Part shown: positions 1-5,554 of the stretch, in pieces
Numbering within the stretch: position 1 is the stretch's first letter
Layout of the letters: every line of letters starts with the position of its first letter
Assembly (NCBI GenBank): GCA_002470565.1
Contig: DKMQ01000019.1
Span: forward strand, 1 to 5,554
Length of the DNA stretch: 5,554 nucleotides
Source of the DNA: Oceanospirillaceae bacterium UBA7410
GTDB lineage: Bacteria > Pseudomonadota > Gammaproteobacteria > Pseudomonadales > Balneatricaceae
Direction: 5' to 3'
The notes under the pieces: model-generated
The model's input: the letters and a program-made list of their open reading frames with translations, nothing else
Databases searched by the model: none
What the model was told of the DNA's origin: nothing
Made by a program: the position numbers and the translations under genes

Positions 1-174
1 GGATGGGTCATCGCTTCAGGTGATACATTGACATTAGCACCTGGTGGAAATCATGCAATGTTGATGGGTCTTGATCCTAATTTGAAAAATCAAACAGATG
101 TGGCATTAGAGTTTAATATTGAAGGCATGGGGTGGATTTTAGTCCCTGCAGTGGTAAAGGCGCCAAAATTCTAG
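1..174 (+). CDS. PCu(A)C-family periplasmic copper chaperone (3' end only)
   Basis: This is the last 57 codons of a gene whose start lies left of the window; the reading frame is open from base 1 to the TAG at 172-174. The segment reads as the C-terminal half of a PCu(A)C (formerly DUF461) cupredoxin-like domain: a beta-strand, then LAPGGNHAMLMGL (visible residues 12-24), then the two closing strands. The His-x-Met pair (H18, M20) matches the C-terminal half of the family's copper-binding motif, with M22 nearby; the upstream Met ligands and the export signal would be outside the window. Known members bind Cu(I) in the periplasm and help deliver it to the CuA site of cytochrome c oxidase. The gene converges on the cyclo-ligase gene with only 10 bp between stops. 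The family call is fairly secure; its exact partner is not shown. Confidence 0.82.
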   Translation, partial: GWVIASGDTLTLAPGGNHAMLMGLDPNLKNQTDVALEFNIEGMGWILVPAVVKAPKF

Positions 175-184
175 CACCTAAGGC

Positions 185-763
185 CTAGTGTGAAAACGAG
201 CGAAAACCAAGCTCTGTCACTATGCCGTTAAGGGGCTGGTCATATGGTCCCTTAATTACTTGATCCATTTCTTGTGCAGCATATGCAATACCATACACTG
301 ATACATGTTTTGTTTTTCTAAGCAGCTCTAATGTGCGATCATAAAAACCACCACCATATCCCAGCCTAAATCCTCTGCTATCAAAAGCTAATAAAGGTGC
401 CAGAATAATATCTGGTTCTAATATTTGTTTATCTTCTGTCGGCTCACGTGTACCAAAACCTGCATCTTTTAATGTATCACCTGGCTGCCACATTCGGAAA
501 ATAAGTGGTTTCTGGGCACCTAACATTACAGGCAGTACCATTGTATGGCCCAAAGCATTAAAGGTGTTCAACAACGGCATGGGATCAAGTTCATCACCTA
601 ACGGCCAGTAGACAGCTATTACTTGGTGATTGTGAATAATATTTGAGTCTAACAATCGATTACAAACTTGTGTGCCCATATGTGGGTTTAAGTCAAAAGC
701 GCATGCTCTTTGAAGCTTGGCTTGAACGCGTAGTAACTGCTTTTGTTCATCTATAGATGACAT
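185..763 (-). CDS. fau: 5-formyltetrahydrofolate cyclo-ligase (5,10-methenyl-THF synthetase)
   Basis: This cytoplasmic enzyme uses ATP to convert 5-formyltetrahydrofolate to 5,10-methenyltetrahydrofolate, returning stored formyl-folate to the one-carbon pool. The 192-residue length is normal for the family (also called YgfA or MTHFS). Recognisable blocks in order are YWPLGDELD (52-60, with the conserved acidic pair for substrate), PDIILAPLLAFD (117-128), the glycine-rich nucleotide/phosphate loop FRLGYGGGFYDR (132-143) and the C-terminal D-x-PL-x-x-IVTE (175-184). The N-terminal basic helix is more diverged than usual (KQLLRVQAKLQR). The ATG at 761-763 is the natural start; a weak GAG lies about 10 bases upstream. 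In many gammaproteobacteria this gene follows 6S RNA (ssrS), but here only 144 bp separate it from the divergent can start and I see no 6S RNA. Sure of the family. Confidence 0.93.
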   Translation of the reverse strand: MSSIDEQKQLLRVQAKLQRACAFDLNPHMGTQVCNRLLDSNIIHNHQVIAVYWPLGDELDPMPLLNTFNALGHTMVLPVMLGAQKPLIFRMWQPGDTLKDAGFGTREPTEDKQILEPDIILAPLLAFDSRGFRLGYGGGFYDRTLELLRKTKHVSVYGIAYAAQEMDQVIKGPYDQPLNGIVTELGFRSFSH

Positions 764-907
764 TGTTGATACTCATAGTAGGGTAATTGTCGCCCGTTTT
801 ATTTATATGCTAGTACACACTAGATTTATCTTAAAGCATAGTTATTTTTCATTAATTGGGTGGTAAGATTATGTTTATATAACCAGTTAGGACGATTAGG
901 GTATTTT
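764..907. promoter_or_regulatory. Divergent promoter region between fau and can
   Basis: This AT-rich spacer must carry the promoters of the two divergent genes. For can (plus strand) a plausible sigma70-type pair is TTGGGT at 856-861 and TATAAC at 878-883, with a 16-bp spacer. Transcription would then start near 890, leaving a very short leader before the AGG at 898-900. For fau (minus strand) a possible -10 is TATAAA, read on the minus strand from 807 to 802, with no good -35. A perfect inverted repeat CTAGT-ACAC-ACTAG lies at 810-823, just upstream of that -10. The promoter assignments come from consensus matching only. Confidence 0.4.
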
Positions 908-1540
908 ATGGAGATTGAAGAGCTACTCAATATGAACCAAGCTTGGGCTAAAAAAGTAGCTCAAGAGCAGCCAGAGTTGTTTACCACACTGGCTCAGCAG
1001 CAAGCACCAAAATACTTGTGGATTGGTTGTTCTGATAGTCGTGTGCCAGCTAACGAAATAGTAGGCATGTTACCTGGGGAGTTGTTTGTGCATCGAAACG
1101 TAGCTAATTTAGTTAAGCACGTTGATTTTAACTGCCAATCAGTCATCCAATATGCAGTTGATGTGTTGAAGGTTGAGCATATCATTGTGTGTGGCCATTA
1201 CGGGTGTGGTGGCATTAAAGTCGCTTTAGAAAATACCAACGCAGGAATAAGCGACTATTGGCTGCGCTCCATTAAGGACATATTCATACGTCACCGCGAA
1301 GAACTTCAGAACTTGAATGATGAAGCTGCTTGTTTGGATCGTATGTGTGAAATTAACGTAGTGGAACAAGTGGCTAATCTAGCGCATAGTAAGATTGTAC
1401 AAACCGCTTGGCAAAATAATCAAACCTTAGAAATACATGGTTGGATCTATGGCATTAATAATGGCGTAATAAAAGACTTAAACGTGAGTCATAAAGGCTC
1501 AAGCAATGTTGATAACATCTATCAAGTAGAGACTAGCTGA
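908..1540 (+). CDS. can: Beta-class carbonic anhydrase, Can (YadF) type
   Basis: This cytoplasmic zinc enzyme interconverts CO2 and bicarbonate and supplies bicarbonate to carboxylation reactions. From ATG 908 the protein is 210 residues, close to the E. coli and Haemophilus enzymes. Zinc ligands are visible as C41 and D43 in WIGCSDSRVPANE and H97 and C100 in CGHYGCGG; R45 completes the Asp-Arg dyad. W38, R63 and Y181 occupy the positions of the Trp39/Arg64/Tyr181 bicarbonate pocket of H. influenzae HICA, so this is probably a type II, allosterically bicarbonate-inhibited enzyme. The frame stays open upstream to a GTG at 860, but ATG 908 is preferred: AGG at 898-900 sits 7 bases before it, and homology to Can begins there (MEIEELLNMNQAWAKK resembles the E. 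coli N terminus). The gene converges on the GMC gene with 49 bp between ends. Confidence 0.95.
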   Translation: MEIEELLNMNQAWAKKVAQEQPELFTTLAQQQAPKYLWIGCSDSRVPANEIVGMLPGELFVHRNVANLVKHVDFNCQSVIQYAVDVLKVEHIIVCGHYGCGGIKVALENTNAGISDYWLRSIKDIFIRHREELQNLNDEAACLDRMCEINVVEQVANLAHSKIVQTAWQNNQTLEIHGWIYGINNGVIKDLNVSHKGSSNVDNIYQVETS

Positions 1541-1563
1541 ATAGAGTTTCTGTAAGCTCCTAT
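1541..1563 (+). terminator. Weak hairpin after can, possible terminator
   Basis: Directly after the can stop, GAGTTT (1544-1549) pairs with AAGCTC (1554-1559) around a CTGT loop, with one G-U wobble. An outer ATA/TAT can pair across a one-base bulge. No clean run of T follows, so termination activity is doubtful. It lies between two convergent genes, where a terminator is expected. Confidence 0.22.
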
Positions 1564-1589
1564 AATGCGCTGTGTTGGTCTTAGTTGGT

Positions 1590-3197
1590 TTATTGTTGGC
1601 CAAGTATCAAATCAGCAGCTTTGGCTGCTACCATCATGGTGGCGGCATTTGTATTGCCAGAGGTGATGTTGGGAAACACTGAGGCATCGGCAATACGAAG
1701 GCCATTAATGCCGTGTACTTTTAAGTGTTGATTTACAACCGTTTTTTGGACATCTTCTCCCATAGCGCAAGTGCCACACAAATGGTAAATAGAGCTACCA
1801 TCAGTGCGAAAATACTCCAACATTTCAGCTATTGTTTGTGTTTGTTGATCTGGCTTTTCTTGTTTTATGGTAACGGCTTTAAGCGAATTAGTCTGGCTAA
1901 GATTGCTGACTAATTTATATGCCTGGATTGCTTCTTGCTGATCCTTTTGGGTAGTTAGATAATTAAACTGCACCAACGGCGCATGGATAGGGTTTTTACT
2001 TGCAATGTTGATACTGCCTCGGCTAGTAGGTCTGCATGAGTTAACACAGATGAGATATCCAGAATAAGGTAATGGCTTAAGCTTTGCGTTTGGGTTTTGA
2101 GGAATTTCGTAAGACAAGGGATTAAAATAAACTTGTAAATTAGCCTGTCTTTCAGCTTTACTTCCGCGAAAGAATCCACCCGCTTGGTTGACTGCCATAG
2201 ACAAAGGCCCGCTGCGCTTAAAAGCGTATTTTAATCCCGCTTTAATTTTTCCTAACGTGGTGCCAAAGTCATCATTTAAAGTAGGCACTTTACTGCGAAA
2301 GTAAAAGCTTGCGCAAAAATGATCTTGCAGGTTTTGGCCCACAGCAATGAGAGAACGCTTCACTGCAATATTATGTTTGCCCAAAAGCATAGGGTCGCCA
2401 ATGCCCGAAAGTTGCAAAATTTTTGGATTAGCCACTGCCCCAGCACATAAGATAACTTCTTTACGGGCATTAATGCGTTGCAAATTGTTCTTATAATTCA
2501 CCTCTAAGCCTAAGACTTGCTGCTCTTTAATGCATAATTTTTGTACGTGGGCGTTAGTCCACAAAATTAAGTTAGAGCGCTTTAAAGCGGGTTTTAAATA
2601 AGCGGTATAGCTGGAATCACGGCGGCCATTGCGAATGTTGGCCTCATAGATACCTGCACCCTCAAACTGTGCACCATTAAAGTCTGAGCTTTGTGGTAAC
2701 CCTAGCTCCTTTGTGGCCTGTAAATACGGCTGACATATTGGATGGGCTCCCTCGTGCATTTGGGTTATGCCTATAGGGCCGTGTGCGCCATGATATTTAT
2801 TTTGCCCTAAAGGATGTTGCTCTAGTGCTTTGAAGTAAGGTAATACATGCTCGTAACTCCAGTTTGGGTTTCCTGCAGCTGCCCAGTCATCAAAGTCTTG
2901 AGCTTGGCCTCGAACATAGATCATGGCATTGATCGAACCAGACCCCCCTAGACACTTTCCTCTAGGCACATAAATACTGCGATTATTTAAATTTGGCTCA
3001 GCTTGGCTGTAGTGCATATAATTATAACGTGGGTGATAATAGGTGCTACTAAACCCAGCAGGTACACTAATCCAAGGGTTAAGGAGCGTCCCACCGGCTT
3101 CTAATAACAACACAGTGTACCGACCACACTGAGTAAGCTTGTTAGCTAACACACAGCCCGCCGAGCCTGCCCCTACAATAATGTAATCCACTTCCAT
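1590..3197 (-). CDS. GMC-family FAD-dependent alcohol/choline dehydrogenase-like oxidoreductase
   Basis: A 535-residue flavoenzyme of the glucose-methanol-choline family, full length for bacterial BetA/AlkJ-like members. It begins directly with the FAD-binding Rossmann motif GAGSAG (9-14) and the ribose-binding E33, with no signal peptide, so it should be cytoplasmic or peripherally membrane-bound. The first GMC signature is around 80-97 ([18 protein letters not shown]) and the second at 253-267 ([15 protein letters not shown]). The predicted catalytic pair is H472 in [10 protein letters not shown] and N515 in SGNTNAAT, followed by the C-terminal FAD-contacting helix. Such enzymes oxidise a primary or secondary alcohol to a carbonyl using FAD; the electron acceptor and substrate cannot be read from the sequence. 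The ATG at 3195-3197 has AGGG about 9 bases upstream. It lies 54 bp downstream of the enolase-superfamily gene on the same strand, probably in one transcript. A strict choline dehydrogenase role is unlikely, as no betaine-aldehyde dehydrogenase (betB) or BetI regulator is adjacent. Confidence 0.9.
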   Translation of the reverse strand: MEVDYIIVGAGSAGCVLANKLTQCGRYTVLLLEAGGTLLNPWISVPAGFSSTYYHPRYNYMHYSQAEPNLNNRSIYVPRGKCLGGSGSINAMIYVRGQAQDFDDWAAAGNPNWSYEHVLPYFKALEQHPLGQNKYHGAHGPIGITQMHEGAHPICQPYLQATKELGLPQSSDFNGAQFEGAGIYEANIRNGRRDSSYTAYLKPALKRSNLILWTNAHVQKLCIKEQQVLGLEVNYKNNLQRINARKEVILCAGAVANPKILQLSGIGDPMLLGKHNIAVKRSLIAVGQNLQDHFCASFYFRSKVPTLNDDFGTTLGKIKAGLKYAFKRSGPLSMAVNQAGGFFRGSKAERQANLQVYFNPLSYEIPQNPNAKLKPLPYSGYLICVNSCRPTSRGSINIASKNPIHAPLVQFNYLTTQKDQQEAIQAYKLVSNLSQTNSLKAVTIKQEKPDQQTQTIAEMLEYFRTDGSSIYHLCGTCAMGEDVQKTVVNQHLKVHGINGLRIADASVFPNITSGNTNAATMMVAAKAADLILGQQ

Positions 3198-3251
3198 AAT
3201 TATCTACCCTATTGCACGCCAAGCTTTAAATCCCAGCAACTAAGTCTATGT

Positions 3252-4457
3252 TTAATTATTTGCGTGTTCATTGTAGACTTTGCTATCCATTGATAAGTGT
3301 AAAGCTTTGCCTTTGTATGGCGAATTGGCTTTCACTACATCCATGTTTAACTCTATGCCCAAACCTGGTTTTGCATTAGGAATAATATATCCATCTTGCC
3401 AGTCAATTTTTTCTTTTACTACTTGTGCATGAAACCCGTCCCAAGTGCCTATGCTTTCCTGAATTAAAAAGTTGGGTGTGGCTGTGGCTAACTGAATACT
3501 AGCAGCTGCGCCAATGGGGCCATTATATAAATGGGGTGCTATTTGGCAATAATATACTTCGGCCAAAGCAGCAATCTTTTTAGCTTCTAAAATGCCACCC
3601 ACGCGGCCTAGGTTCATTTGTAATATAGAAGCAGCATTGTGTTTCAAGACATCATGAAATTCATACTTGGTCGTTAAGCGTTCACCGGTAGCTATAGGAA
3701 TGCTAGTTTTTGATGCTACTCTTGCCATTGCTTCAGGCTGGCCAGGGGGAACAGGTTCTTCAAACCACAATGGGTCAAAGGGTTCTATACGCTGAGCCAA
3801 ACGAATAGCAGAAGCTGGGGTCATTTGCCCGTGGGTTCCAAATAATAAATCACAATTACTGCCCACAGCATCACGAATTTTACGACAAAAAGTTTCACAT
3901 TTATCTAAAGCTGTTAGTGATATTTGATGTCCAGAGTAGTCACTATAAGGGCCAGCAGGGTCAAATTTTAAAGCAGTAAAGCCTCGTTCCATATTCATCA
4001 AAGCACATTCTACTGCTAAATCTGGGCAATTATAATCATATTCACCCTTTTTGTTAGTAGGGTAGAGGTAGGTGTAGGAACGTAGCTTATCATGCACTTT
4101 TCCGCCTATTAGTTCATATACTGGCTTGCCTGCAGCTTTACCAATAATGTCCCAGCAAGCCATTTCTAAACCACTAAACGCCCCCATCATTGTCAGATCT
4201 GGGCGTTGGGTAAAACCACTGGAATAGCACTGGCGATAAAACCGTTCAATATGATGTGGATCGTGGCCTTTTAAGTAACGATCAAAGACGTCATCTAAAG
4301 CCTTCACCATCACTTCTGGATGAAAAGTTGATGCATATACTTCCCCAACACCCTGCATGCCACAGTTTGTTTCTAAGTTGACAAAAATCCAATACATGCC
4401 ACCAACGTGCGGAGGGGGTACAGCCACAATATGGCTTTGCATGGCAACTATTTTCAT
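3252..4457 (-). CDS. Enolase-superfamily protein (mandelate racemase/muconate lactonizing enzyme-like), probable sugar-acid dehydratase or isomerase
   Basis: A complete 401-residue protein with the two-domain enolase-superfamily layout: an N-terminal alpha+beta capping domain (about 1-125, including GLEMACWDIIGKAAGKPVYELIGG) and a TIM-like barrel. Barrel motifs are ALKFDPAG (K164), LLFGTHGQMTP (205-214), WFEEP (E233), ATGERL (E259), QMNLGRVGGILEAKK (280-294) and IAPHLY (H309). Members abstract a proton alpha to a carboxylate using Mg2+; most relatives with this overall shape are acid-sugar dehydratases. The third-strand metal Asp is apparently Gly207, with H209 two residues on, and the Asp that usually backs the catalytic His aligns with N282. 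This resembles the mannonate-dehydratase-like branch in part (D-x-H there), so the reaction is open. ATG 4455-4457 has GAGA about 7 bases upstream. It is the promoter-proximal gene of a pair with the GMC oxidoreductase. Confidence 0.88.
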   Translation of the reverse strand: MKIVAMQSHIVAVPPPHVGGMYWIFVNLETNCGMQGVGEVYASTFHPEVMVKALDDVFDRYLKGHDPHHIERFYRQCYSSGFTQRPDLTMMGAFSGLEMACWDIIGKAAGKPVYELIGGKVHDKLRSYTYLYPTNKKGEYDYNCPDLAVECALMNMERGFTALKFDPAGPYSDYSGHQISLTALDKCETFCRKIRDAVGSNCDLLFGTHGQMTPASAIRLAQRIEPFDPLWFEEPVPPGQPEAMARVASKTSIPIATGERLTTKYEFHDVLKHNAASILQMNLGRVGGILEAKKIAALAEVYYCQIAPHLYNGPIGAAASIQLATATPNFLIQESIGTWDGFHAQVVKEKIDWQDGYIIPNAKPGLGIELNMDVVKANSPYKGKALHLSMDSKVYNEHANN

Positions 4458-4576
4458 AATATGTCTCGTTTGGGTATTTATATAAGCGTTAAGCAGAAAT
4501 ATAGCTTATTTGTGGAATGTTGCGCGAGTATTTTTCACATTGATTCTGATTAACATTAAAAGATGCTATTTGAAAG

Positions 4577-4595
4577 TAACGTTAACCTTTAGGTT
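4577..4595. promoter_or_regulatory. Two abutting short palindromes, possible operator
   Basis: TAACGTTA (4577-4584) is a perfect 8-bp palindrome. It is followed immediately by AACCT-TT-AGGTT (4584-4595), a perfect 5-bp inverted repeat. On the minus strand a TTTAAT (-10-like, 5 of 6 to consensus) lies about 22 bp downstream, towards the enolase-superfamily gene about 120 bp away. The AACGTT core is of the kind found in LacI-type operators, but no regulator gene is in view, so the assignment is a guess. Confidence 0.22.
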
Positions 4596-4607
4596 CAGCT
4601 AAGCCCC

Positions 4608-4647
4608 ATAACAATAAAACGTATGTAACATGTTTGGTTTACCATAC
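4608..4647 (-). terminator. Possible weak terminator downstream of kynU
   Basis: Read on the minus strand, GTATG-G-TAA can pair with TTA-CATAC around a 10-base loop, and a T-rich stretch (GTTTTATTGTTAT) follows. That order fits an intrinsic terminator for kynU. However, the stem is short, AT-rich and bulged, and it begins about 155 bp after the stop codon. Confidence 0.25.
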
Positions 4648-4702
4648 ACCATGGCAGCATAAGATATTTATTCACCTGATTTTTAAGTGAGTTGAACCAA
4701 GT

Positions 4703-4730
4703 TTTTCAACAATGTTTGGTTGGCTATAAT
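4703..4730 (+). promoter_or_regulatory. Sigma70-like promoter facing the 3' end of kynU
   Basis: A perfect TATAAT at 4725-4730 is preceded, with a 16-bp spacer, by TTTTCA at 4703-4708 (4 of 6 to TTGACA). It points rightwards. There is no plus-strand gene downstream, so any transcript would be antisense to kynU. In AT-rich spacer a chance match is quite possible. Confidence 0.28.
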
Positions 4731-4801
4731 CGTACTAAATTTGGCTCATGGTTGTAGCTCCAATGGTTTGATGGTTTTTCAGGTAAAAAGACCTAGTAAA
4801 C

Positions 4802-5554
4802 CTAAGTAACTGCCTGCCTGTGTAAAAATTCAGGTTGATTCCAGCTCTCTTGTAGCATGATGTCCTCTAATGCTTCCACGGTATCCCAAAGGTCTACGTA
4901 TCTTAAATAAAGTGGGGTAAAACCAAAACGCAGGGTCTTGGGGGCTCTAAAATCCCCTATAATATTACGTGCAATCAAAGCTTGCATTATAGCGTAGCCT
5001 TGGGTGTGAGCCAGTGATACGTGACTGCCTCGTTGTTCATCATCTGTGGGAGACTCAACTTCAAACTGGGGGCAGCGTTGTTGGATTAATTGTATGAACA
5101 AGTTTCCCATAAGCTGTGATTTGACTCTTACCAAATGCATATCAACACTTAACATCAGGTTTAGTGCAACTTCTAGAGCGGCATTAGCTAACACAGGAGG
5201 GGTGCCACACATTGCTTGTTGAATACCCGCGGCGCCGTGGTAATCATCTTCAAAATCAAAAGGTTTTGCGTGGCCTAGCCATCCAGTAAGTGGTTGCTCA
5301 AAAAGATCTTGATGTTGGGCTGCAACATACAAGAAGGCGGGCGAACCTGGGCCACCGTTAAGGTATTTATAAGTGCAACCAACAGCTAAGTCGACATTGA
5401 TTTCATCCAAGTTGATTGGCATCGCACCTACTGAATGTGATAAGTCCCACATCACTAATGCGCCTTTTTTCTGTGTCATTTGAGTAACACTGGCCATGTC
5501 CCACATAGCGCCTGTTTTAAAGTGAACGTGAGTCAACAGCACTAGTGCAGTATC
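4802..5554 (-). CDS. kynU: Kynureninase, C-terminal 250 residues (5' end outside window)
   Basis: A PLP-dependent fold-type I enzyme that cleaves L-kynurenine to anthranilate and L-alanine, or 3-hydroxykynurenine to 3-hydroxyanthranilate, in tryptophan breakdown. The frame is open to the right edge, beginning DTALVLLTHVHFKTG, which is internal family sequence, so the GTG at 5540-5542 is not the start. Given usual lengths near 410-420 residues, about 165 are missing. Visible residues (numbered from the edge): the PLP-ring Asp and His in MWDLSHS (D37, H40), the Schiff-base lysine K63 in CTYKYLNGGPG with Y62 beside it, GWLGH (91-95), CGTPPVL (116-122) and the C-terminal LRFGFTPLYLRYVDLWD (208-224) with the Arg expected to hold the substrate carboxylate. 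G117-T118 suggests preference for kynurenine over the hydroxylated form. The stop is TAG at 4804-4802. Transcription is leftwards, separated by 344 bp from the next gene. Confidence 0.95.
   Translation of the reverse strand, partial: DTALVLLTHVHFKTGAMWDMASVTQMTQKKGALVMWDLSHSVGAMPINLDEINVDLAVGCTYKYLNGGPGSPAFLYVAAQHQDLFEQPLTGWLGHAKPFDFEDDYHGAAGIQQAMCGTPPVLANAALEVALNLMLSVDMHLVRVKSQLMGNLFIQLIQQRCPQFEVESPTDDEQRGSHVSLAHTQGYAIMQALIARNIIGDFRAPKTLRFGFTPLYLRYVDLWDTVEALEDIMLQESWNQPEFLHRQAVT

Larger units (their letters stand above)
4458..4801. other. 344-bp gene-free region upstream of the enolase-superfamily gene
   Basis: No credible open reading frame on either strand; the longest ATG-led ones I noticed are about ten codons and have no ribosome binding site. 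The region is AT-rich. It should hold the end of the kynU transcript and the promoter of the enolase-superfamily/GMC pair. Visible structure: two short palindromes at 4577-4595, an imperfect hairpin at 4621-4647, a TATAAT box facing right at 4725-4730, and a stem-loop (AGGT/ACCT inside GGTTT/AAACC) at 4773-4802 that overlaps the kynU stop codon. The 10-mer ATGTTTGGTT occurs twice (4630-4639 and 4712-4721), and ATGGTTT is repeated at 4763 and 4771. No tRNA or known riboswitch fold was recognised. Confidence 0.6.

Noticed and set aside
764..907. 6S RNA (ssrS), which often precedes fau in gammaproteobacteria
   Set aside because: The spacer is shorter than a typical 6S RNA of about 180 bases and shows no long rod-like pairing.
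994..1185. Minus-strand open frame of 63 codons inside can
   Set aside because: Antisense shadow of a well-supported carbonic anhydrase; its translation resembles no family I know and no ribosome binding site stands out.
1725..1913. Plus-strand open frame of 62 codons inside the GMC gene
   Set aside because: Antisense to the conserved C-terminal part of the GMC protein, so explained as a shadow frame.
1955..2179. Minus-strand open frame of 74 codons in another frame of the GMC gene
   Set aside because: Overlaps the GMC gene in the same direction, whose main frame is intact throughout; no sign of a frameshift or separate domain.
1590..3197. Choline dehydrogenase betA of the glycine-betaine pathway
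   Set aside because: Family-level similarity only; the betaine-aldehyde dehydrogenase and BetI genes that usually flank betA are absent and the neighbour is an enolase-superfamily enzyme.
4630..4662. Ten-residue plus-strand peptide frame MFGLPYTMAA
   Set aside because: No ribosome binding site and no supporting promoter close upstream; too short to distinguish from chance.
4773..4802. Stem-loop GGTTT...AGGT/ACCT...AAACC right after kynU as an intrinsic terminator
   Set aside because: The stem is broken by a 3-by-3 internal loop, and on the minus strand the following bases (CATCAAACC) are not T-rich.
5540..5542. GTG as the start of the kynureninase gene
   Set aside because: The frame continues to the window edge with conserved family sequence, and the N-terminal third of the enzyme would be missing.

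Overview
The window looks like ordinary chromosome from a gammaproteobacterium, possibly marine or aquatic. By eye the base composition is moderately AT-rich. The carbonic anhydrase is strikingly close to the enterobacterial Can (YadF) type, and the 5-formyltetrahydrofolate cyclo-ligase, PCu(A)C copper chaperone and bacterial-type kynureninase all fit this group. I cannot name a genus from the sequence alone. I saw no rRNA, tRNA, CRISPR array, insertion sequence or phage gene.

Layout, left to right. The left edge cuts a plus-strand gene for a PCu(A)C periplasmic copper chaperone, of which only the last 57 codons are present. It converges on a minus-strand 5-formyltetrahydrofolate cyclo-ligase (fau/ygfA) with only 10 bp between the stop codons. 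fau is divergent from a plus-strand beta-carbonic anhydrase (can). The 144-bp region between fau and the preferred can start carries candidate promoters and a short perfect dyad. can converges on a two-gene minus-strand unit: an enolase-superfamily (mandelate racemase/muconate lactonizing enzyme-like) protein, then, 54 bp downstream, a GMC-family FAD-dependent alcohol dehydrogenase. A 344-bp gene-free stretch separates this pair from the 3' part of a minus-strand kynureninase gene (kynU), which runs off the right edge.

How the genes work together. The three left-hand genes are housekeeping functions (copper delivery, folate C1 metabolism, CO2/bicarbonate supply) with no obvious link to each other. 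The enolase-superfamily and GMC genes are probably co-transcribed. They could form an oxidation plus dehydration or isomerisation step in the breakdown of a hydroxylated or sugar-acid-type substrate; the substrate cannot be read from the sequence. kynU belongs to tryptophan/kynurenine breakdown and is probably a separate unit.

The most interesting item is the enolase-superfamily protein. By alignment from memory, it has Gly where the first metal-binding Asp normally sits and Asn in place of the Asp of the His-Asp dyad. It keeps the two Glu ligands, one Lys and the catalytic-type His. I found no convincing evidence of a wholly new defence or mobile system here.
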